A stretch of 64,000 nt of DNA from Cryobacterium sp. M96. GTDB taxonomy: Bacteria > Actinomycetota > Actinomycetes > Actinomycetales > Microbacteriaceae. Position 1 is the first letter of the stretch. Each line of letters starts with the position of its first letter. A program made the position numbers and the translations under genes. The stretch is taken from assembly GCF_002929845.1 (NCBI RefSeq), contig NZ_PJJS01000048.1, positions 1 to 64,000 on the forward strand, written 5' to 3'. Below the pieces are notes generated by a model. It worked only from the letters and a program-made list of their open reading frames with translations. It searched no databases and was not told where the DNA came from. Below, piece by piece: positions 58,902 to 64,000 of this stretch.

Positions 58902-58977
58902 GCCCCCGTAGCCCAATGGCAGAGGCAGACGACTTAAAATCGTCACAGTCTGGGTTCGACCCCCAGCGGGGGCACCA
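58902..58977 (+). tRNA. tRNA-Leu (anticodon TAA), class I architecture
   Basis: The acceptor GCCCCCG (58902-58908) pairs with CGGGGGC (58967-58973). Discriminator A and an encoded CCA end at 58977. The anticodon arm is GACGA-CTTAAAA-TCGTC with anticodon TAA at 58935-58937. The T-arm is CTGGG-TTCGACC-CCCAG. The variable loop is only 5 nt (ACAGT). Bacterial tRNA-Leu normally has a long, class II variable arm, so this is atypical, although the anticodon reads UUA. Confidence 0.9.
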
Positions 58978-59555
58978 CACGGTACGTCACAGCGTCACCG
59001 CGTCACCGCGTCACGGCCTCGACTCCCGCCGCCCGGGCGACAGCATCCATGCAGCGTCGTTCAACCTGCCGGCAGACCCTGAACGGATGCCGCGGTAAAT
59101 CCCTGCCCCCGGTCTGTGCCGGGTGAGGCAGCCTGTCCGGCCCGGTTTCGTCGCGCTACGATCCGCGAGTGAAACGGTCGATGCCTCCTGCCACGTGCCA
59201 TTCCCCGATGTAGGAACGGTGTCAGGGGCTTTCTGCAAACAACGTGGGACATCACCCGGTTCTTCTTCTGGAAGTGATCACCACGGCGAAGGTGCTGCCC
59301 GGGCGCGGAACCATCACGACCGGCGAGGGCGCGCCGCTCACGGCCAAGGCGCTGCGCCGACCCGGCCGCTCCCTCGGCGTCACCGGCGCTTTGCACCACC
59401 GACGCCCCGCGCGCTTTCCGCTCACGGCGTCACTCTGTTGGAGTCCAGTCGGCCGAGGGCGGAACCAATTCGACGGAGATTTTGGCCTCAGAGCCCGGTT
59501 CCCGTCTGTTTGGCGCCATTCTCGGCAGAATCTCCGTCGAATTGGTTAGGGGCAG
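58978..59555. other. Long spacer between tRNA-Leu and ppx
   Basis: 578 bp with several open frames on both strands, none of which I recognise and none with a convincing start. It contains family A copy 4 at its right edge. It may hold decayed sequence, as nearby spacers do. Confidence 0.5.
59462..59548. repeat. Family A palindromic element, copy 4 (87 bp)
   Basis: Arms GAACCAATTCGACGGAGAT (59462-59480) and ATCTCCGTCGAATTGGTTA (59530-59548), a near-perfect 18-bp match. The 49-nt interior is unrelated to the other copies. It ends 8 bp from the ppx stop codon. Confidence 0.9.
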
Positions 59556-60482
59556 CTACTCCAGGTGGTCCAGATACCTCAGGATGATGCCCTCGCGGAG
59601 CGCCCACGGCGACACTTCCAGCTCGGTCACCCCGAACGCGGCCATCGCCGCGTGGAGCACGATGCCGCCCGCCACGATCTGGAAGGTGCGGTCGGCGGTG
59701 ATGCCGGGCAGCGCCGGGCGCGCCTCAGCCGGGATCCGGGCCAGCCGGGGGACCCAGTCGCTCAGCTGCGAGCGGCTCAGCTGCATCCGCTCGCCTGAAC
59801 CGAAACCCTCCGCGGTGGAGCCGGCCAGTTTGGCCAGGGAGCGGATGGTCTTGGACGAACCGACGACGTGGTGCGGCGCCGGGAGCCCCTCGAACGCCAC
59901 CAGGGCTTCCGCGAGCACGGCGGCGGCGTGCTCGCGGAGGGCGGAGACCTGCGCGGGCAGCGGCGGGTCGTCGTGCAGGAAGCCGATGGTGGAACGGCCG
60001 GCGCCCAGCGGCAGCGACAGCGCGACCGCAGGCACCTCGTTCGCGCCGGCGGCGATCTCCAGGGAGCCGCCCCCGATGTCGAAGAGCAGGATGTCCCTGG
60101 CGGACCAGCCGTACCAGCGCCGCACGGCCAGGAACGTCAGTCGGGCCTCGTCCTCGCCGGACAGGACCTGCAGGGCGACCCCGGTTTCCCGTTCGACCCG
60201 GGCGAGCAGTTCGGGCCCGTTCACGGCCTCACGGAGTGCGGAGGTAGCGAACGGCAGGAGGTCGTCGACGTGGTGGCGGCGGGCCACCTCGGCCGCGTTC
60301 CGCACCGACTCGAGCACGGCGGTGCACCCCTCCTCGGTGATGGCGCCCTCAGGGGTGAGGTAGCGCATCAGGCGCAGCACGGCCTTGTCGGAGGCCATCG
60401 GCACCGGCTGGGCGCCTGCGTGCGCGTCGACGACCAGCAGGTGGACGGTGTTCGAACCGACATCAAGGACTCCGAGGCGCAC
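59556..60482 (-). CDS. Ppx/GppA family phosphatase
   Basis: A 308-residue ASKHA-fold phosphatase, exopolyphosphatase or guanosine pentaphosphatase. It opens [19 protein letters not shown], with [26 protein letters not shown], the phosphate-binding [29 protein letters not shown] and the C-terminal [13 protein letters not shown]. It lacks the extra HD-like domain of long Ppx. GTG start; a TATCGT box (minus strand, 60490-60495) ends 7 nt upstream. Substrate choice between polyphosphate and (p)ppGpp cannot be made from sequence. Confidence 0.92.
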   Translation of the reverse strand: MRLGVLDVGSNTVHLLVVDAHAGAQPVPMASDKAVLRLMRYLTPEGAITEEGCTAVLESVRNAAEVARRHHVDDLLPFATSALREAVNGPELLARVERETGVALQVLSGEDEARLTFLAVRRWYGWSARDILLFDIGGGSLEIAAGANEVPAVALSLPLGAGRSTIGFLHDDPPLPAQVSALREHAAAVLAEALVAFEGLPAPHHVVGSSKTIRSLAKLAGSTAEGFGSGERMQLSRSQLSDWVPRLARIPAEARPALPGITADRTFQIVAGGIVLHAAMAAFGVTELEVSPWALREGIILRYLDHLE

Positions 60483-60515
60483 GCTCTCGACGATAGCGTG
60501 CGCGCGGACGCGCCG

Positions 60516-60948
60516 TTACGCGCTGATGCTGTGGCGGCTCGTCGTTCGGGTGCCGTCGACCATGGTGTGCAGGAAGTCCACCAGCGGCAGCGGCAGCAGC
60601 CGCTGGTCGTGGGTGACCAGCACCGTGGCGGTGTCGTGCTCGACGGTGAGCCGCGCGGGCCGTTTGCCGGCCTGGCCCAGAAGACCCACGGCATCCGGCA
60701 TAAGGTTCGACTGCTGGAAGACGATGCCGAGCCGATCCCAGCGCAGCTGCGCCTTTTCGGCCAGGGACAGCAGGGTCGCATCGATTTCGCCCATGTGCAC
60801 GGACCCGCTGTCGGGCGTGATCAGGGTGGACGCCACGGCGAGCAGGCTGGACGTGCCGCTGGATGCTCCAGACCGTGAAGAACGCGCCGAAGACCAGCGC
60901 CGAGATGCCGAACAGCATCGCCACCACGAGCAGCAGGCCGCCACACAT
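60516..60948 (-). pseudogene. Collapsed ABC exporter: FtsX-like permease fragment fused to a LolD/MacB-type ATPase remnant
   Basis: From 60948 the minus strand reads LLVVAMLFGISALVFGAFFT and VWSIQR, a permease helix of MacB-type exporters. In another frame from about 60855 it reads ITPDSGSVHMGEIDATLLSL, then RLGIVFQQSNLMP (Q-loop), then LLGQAGKRPARLTVEHDTAT and VLVTHDQRLLP (switch), ending VDFLHTMVDG and TAA at 60518. Walker A, the LSGGQ signature and Walker B are all deleted. No start or ribosome site is convincing. It cannot be a working transporter. Confidence 0.75.
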
Positions 60949-61077
60949 CTACCCGAAGCTCGGGGTGTCCTCACGCCCGGCAGGCCGGCCTGATCCGTCG
61001 GGCCTGACCGGCCGCGTGACCTCTCGGCGGGCCTGACCCCGCGCCCTCTCGGCGGAATCATCGGGGGTGGCCGAGGC

Positions 61078-63249
61078 TCAGACTCGGGCGGGCGTGACGA
61101 ACCGCTGCCAGGCCCAGGCCCCGATGCTGAGGGCGGCGAACAGGGTGCCTGCCACCCACCACAGGCTGAGGCTGCCACCTTCGTGCCAGAGTTCCACCGC
61201 CGGGGACAGCACTCCGAACATGATCGTGAAGGCGAGCACGGTCAGGCACGCCCAGATCGGCGGTGACCAGGCGAGGATGCTCCGTCCGCTGGTGCGTCCG
61301 ATCGGGATCAGCACCAGCGCTGCCGAACCGATCGCGGCCAGCACCACACTGTTGATGATCTCGGCCGCCAGCGCGCTGAGGAAGCCGTCCGCGGCCGGCA
61401 GCAGGCCCAGCGTCAGCCAGCCGACCACGGCCAGCCCGATCAGGCTGCCGGCCCGAACGGCGGCGAGTGGGCCGCGCCTCGGCGTCAGTACCTCGGGGGC
61501 CACGGTGACGCTGCCGAGCAGCCCGAAGACCAGCGCCGGGTGAACGTCGAAAGCCCGGGAGGCCAACGCGGTCAGGGCGACCAGCAGCAGGTAGCGGGGC
61601 AGGAAAGTCACGGATGCTTTCGTCCGCCACACGCGGGAGCTCCACCAGAGCGGAACGAGTGCTCCGACCGCGTTGACGATGAGGAGGGCCAGCGCCACGG
61701 CGAGGAGCAGCCGCAGGTAGGCAGGCTGGCTGGTGACCGGCCCGGACAGCATGACGAGGGTGGCCGCGGCCAGCACGGCGGCGCCGGCCACCAGCCACCG
61801 GTTCAGAGGTAGTTCGGGAACGGTCTCGAATTCCTCGCGGGAGCGGTTGCGGCCCGCGATCGGCATGCTCTGCCAGAGCGGGTGGCCGTCCGTGGCCCGG
61901 AACACGGTCCCGGCGAGGAGGCGCGCGGGGATGCAGAGCAGCAGGAGGGCACCGAGCGCCAGCAACGCCGCCTGGAACCAGGAGAGGTCGGGGGTCGACC
62001 ACGGCGGCAGCACTGCCGTGGCGAACCGGGTGGGGTCGTTCCAGCCGCCCGGCAGCGGTGTGGCCAGGGCCACGGCCGGACGGTCTGCCTGCGGTGCCGG
62101 CGAGGCCGGGGCTGCAGAACCGGGCGGGGCTTCCGCCGGTGCCGACTCCTCGGCCGGCGGCGGGGCGGCGGGGGCGTCGGCGGACGGGGCGGTCGCCTCG
62201 GGGCCGGTCGAGCCGGAGGGGGAAGGGGTGGGGACGCCGTAGAGCACGTCCACCCCGGGGCTGCCCGGGCCGAGGTTGCCGGCCAGGTCGAGTTGCACCG
62301 CGATCACCCGGAAGGTACCGGCAGCGACTCCGCCCGCCGAGCAACTCCACGACCCGGATGCGACGACGGCGCTGCAGACCGAATATGACCCGGCGAAGAC
62401 GGTCACGGTCGCACCCTCTTCTCCGGTGCCCATGTACCCGGCGTCGGTGAGCGGCAGCTGGGCGCCGCTCGCCGGCGTGGTCAGCGTGGGCGGCGCCGGA
62501 CGGTCGAGGTCGAAGACGAGGTCGACCGGTGCGCTCGAATTGGACCATGAGGGATTGCTGTAGCTCGTCTGCTGGCTGGCCGAGACCTCGGCCTGCCCGC
62601 CGGCGAGGCCGTCGGCGAACGTGCACGACCAGTTGCCGGAGGAGTCGGCGGTGGCCGTGCAGCGCGGGCCGCCGCTCACCGTGATGACGACGGACGCCCC
62701 CGGATAGCCGGTGCCGCGCACCGTGCCGTTGGTCAGGCTCCCACCGGTGGGACCGCCCGTCACCCGGGGGGCGGACAACACGGCGATCGTGTGCTCGTCG
62801 GTCAGGTCGGCGGCTCCGGTGACGACGACGCGAAGCGGCACGGATGGCCCGCTCGGCAGGGAAACCGCGGCGCAACTCCACTGGCCGGCGCCGTCGACCA
62901 CGGCGAAGCAGAGCGGGTCCTGACCGTCGACGGGGGAGAGCAACCGGATCTCCCGGCCGGCTTCGCCCGTGCCGGAGACGGTGGTGGTTCCGCTACCCAC
63001 GAAACTGCCCGGCGGTGGGCTGACGATGGCCGGCGCGTTCGTCGGCGCCGCCTTGGTGTCCCGCTCGCTTGTGGGAGCCGGTGTGGGAGCCGGCGTGGCT
63101 GCGGCAGTCGGTTCGGCGAACGCCGCGCCCGGCACGCCGAGGAGAGACAGGCCGACCAGGGCGACGAACAGAGGCAGGGTGCCGGGCGTCCACCGTCGGC
63201 GACGGCGCCCGGGCGTTCCGCCCGAACCGGCCATACGTGTCCCGTACAT
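61078..63249 (-). CDS. Large membrane protein with Ig-like ectodomains
   Basis: A 723-residue protein. The signal peptide is near residues 18-45, then a Pro/Thr spacer. Three Ig-like repeats follow, of the bacterial adhesin or Big type, each with a GTG-EG/PG-A turn and a paired W-S-C strand (AGQWSCAAVSLP, SGNWSCTFADGL, SGSWSCSAGGVA). A Pro/Ala/Ser stalk precedes about eight transmembrane helices in the C-terminal 320 residues. No enzyme motif is seen; a cell-surface or sensing role is inference. ATG at 63249 has AGGGGG upstream, and an upstream ATG would spoil the signal peptide. Confidence 0.75.
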   Translation of the reverse strand: MYGTRMAGSGGTPGRRRRRWTPGTLPLFVALVGLSLLGVPGAAFAEPTAAATPAPTPAPTSERDTKAAPTNAPAIVSPPPGSFVGSGTTTVSGTGEAGREIRLLSPVDGQDPLCFAVVDGAGQWSCAAVSLPSGPSVPLRVVVTGAADLTDEHTIAVLSAPRVTGGPTGGSLTNGTVRGTGYPGASVVITVSGGPRCTATADSSGNWSCTFADGLAGGQAEVSASQQTSYSNPSWSNSSAPVDLVFDLDRPAPPTLTTPASGAQLPLTDAGYMGTGEEGATVTVFAGSYSVCSAVVASGSWSCSAGGVAAGTFRVIAVQLDLAGNLGPGSPGVDVLYGVPTPSPSGSTGPEATAPSADAPAAPPPAEESAPAEAPPGSAAPASPAPQADRPAVALATPLPGGWNDPTRFATAVLPPWSTPDLSWFQAALLALGALLLLCIPARLLAGTVFRATDGHPLWQSMPIAGRNRSREEFETVPELPLNRWLVAGAAVLAAATLVMLSGPVTSQPAYLRLLLAVALALLIVNAVGALVPLWWSSRVWRTKASVTFLPRYLLLVALTALASRAFDVHPALVFGLLGSVTVAPEVLTPRRGPLAAVRAGSLIGLAVVGWLTLGLLPAADGFLSALAAEIINSVVLAAIGSAALVLIPIGRTSGRSILAWSPPIWACLTVLAFTIMFGVLSPAVELWHEGGSLSLWWVAGTLFAALSIGAWAWQRFVTPARV

Positions 63250-63468
63250 GATTCCCCCTGTGACCATTTCACGGGCCAGCGCCGGGAAAGTCAACGTGCG
63301 ACACGCAATTTGACGGCGACGGCACCCATTCGTGATCGGCGGGGGCCATAGGCCATACTGGCGTCGGAACATCCACGCTGCTGCTTCCCCGCGCAAGAGC
63401 ACGGGGCGGCTGTGGCTGGGTCACCGCGCCGGGTATCCTCAATCCCGGCTACTGAAGGCGGTGCGCCG

Positions 63469-64000
63469 ATGCTCGACCTCTCCCACCGCCTTACGGGCCG
63501 GCCGTGGCAGACCCCGGGGCTGTTCTGGCCCGAGCTCACGGCCGCGACGGCGCACCTGGACGCCCCCGTCGCCGCCCTCCACCTGGGTGCCCTGCGCCAC
63601 AACGCGCACGACCTGCTGGACCGCGCGGCCGGCACCTCCCTCCGGGTCGCGTCGAAGTCGATTCGGGTGAGTGGCGTGCTTGAGGCCATCCTGGCCGTGC
63701 CCGGCTATCGGGGTGTGCTGGCCTACACCCTGGCGGAGGCGCTCTGGCTGGCTGAGACGGTGACGGATGTCGTCGTCGGCTACCCCACGGCCGACCGGTC
63801 CGCGATCCGGAAGTTGGGCCGCTCGCCCGAGCTGGCCAGGGCGGTCACCCCGATGGTCGACTCGATCGCGCACCTCGACGTCATCGACGCCGTGCTTCCG
63901 CCCGGCAGCCGGACCCCGATCCGGGTCTGCCTCGAACTCGACGCGGCCTGGGACGCCCCCGTGCTCGGCCATCTGGGCGTCTGGCGTTCACCCGTGCACA
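63469..64000 (+). CDS. Alanine-racemase-fold PLP protein (5' part, runs off the window)
   Basis: The first 177 residues of a fold-type III PLP enzyme. After an N-terminal lead come AALHLGALRHNAHDLLDRAA and the PLP-lysine motif RVASKSIRV (Lys63), then GVLAYTLAEALWLA and VVVGYPTADR. This matches the D-threonine-aldolase/amino-acid-deaminase-like group rather than a standard Alr. GAAGG lies 10 bases before the ATG. It continues beyond base 64000, so length and C-terminal domain are unknown. Confidence 0.82.
   Translation, partial: MLDLSHRLTGRPWQTPGLFWPELTAATAHLDAPVAALHLGALRHNAHDLLDRAAGTSLRVASKSIRVSGVLEAILAVPGYRGVLAYTLAEALWLAETVTDVVVGYPTADRSAIRKLGRSPELARAVTPMVDSIAHLDVIDAVLPPGSRTPIRVCLELDAAWDAPVLGHLGVWRSPVH

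Noticed and set aside
59011-59399. Overlapping frames in the tRNA-Leu to ppx spacer
   Set aside because: None has a convincing start, domain or codon pattern; treated as noncoding.

Overview
This is a high-GC, gene-dense chromosomal window. Housekeeping content and order (metG-tatD-rsmA-ispE, glmU-prs, rplY-pth-mfd-mazG, eno-ftsB-DUF501), PstCAB transport, MazG, a DUF3516 helicase, LAXTG-type sorting and PmT-type O-mannosylation all point to an actinobacterium. Gene content and codon style suggest Microbacteriaceae; the genus is not decided from sequence alone. I see no prophage, insertion sequence, integrase or CRISPR array.

Layout. 1-13.5 kb: DUF3516 helicase, Gfo/Idh oxidoreductase, a convergent minus-strand block (LysM lipoprotein, serine dehydratase, CoA-binding protein, sulfhydrylase), a flavin amine oxidase, a YeiH-type exporter, a fatty-acid desaturase and an O-mannosyltransferase. 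13.5-25.5 kb: rsmI, metG-tatD-rsmA-ispE, an ABC-F ATPase, the metQNI methionine importer, and a two-gene unit ending in a lytic transglycosylase. 25.8-37.4 kb: an unusual phosphate-transport island. 37.4-50.6 kb: CYTH/CHAD protein, MarR regulator, tRNA-Gln, glmU-prs, a frameshifted AbiEi-like gene, gnd, rplY, pth, mfd. 50.6-64 kb: mazG, hisS, eno, divisome and protease genes, NDH-2, an odd tRNA-Leu(UAA), a Ppx/GppA phosphatase, a large Ig-like membrane protein, and the start of an alanine-racemase-fold gene.

The most interesting locus is the phosphate island. pstC and pstA are followed not by one soluble PstS and pstB but by a membrane-tethered PstS, a giant 888-residue tethered PstS-like protein, a secreted PstS-like protein, a LASTG cell-wall-sorted protein, a small membrane-anchored ectodomain protein, and a class E sortase homologue. 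That homologue has Arg and Ala where the catalytic His and Cys should be. Only then comes pstB. It reads as a surface-displayed phosphate-capture apparatus with a catalytically dead sortase built in.

Two families of intergenic palindromes run through the window. Family A (four copies, three of exactly 87 bp) has 19-bp arms around AATTCGACGGAGAT. Family B (three copies, about 66 bp) is a long hairpin around TGTTGCCGGTGTGC with compensatory changes between arms. Several intergenic spaces hold internally deleted genes that kept both ends: a KhtT-like regulator, a ferritin and an ABC exporter. Many genes appear to be leaderless, with a TANNNT-like box ending 5-7 nt before the start codon.
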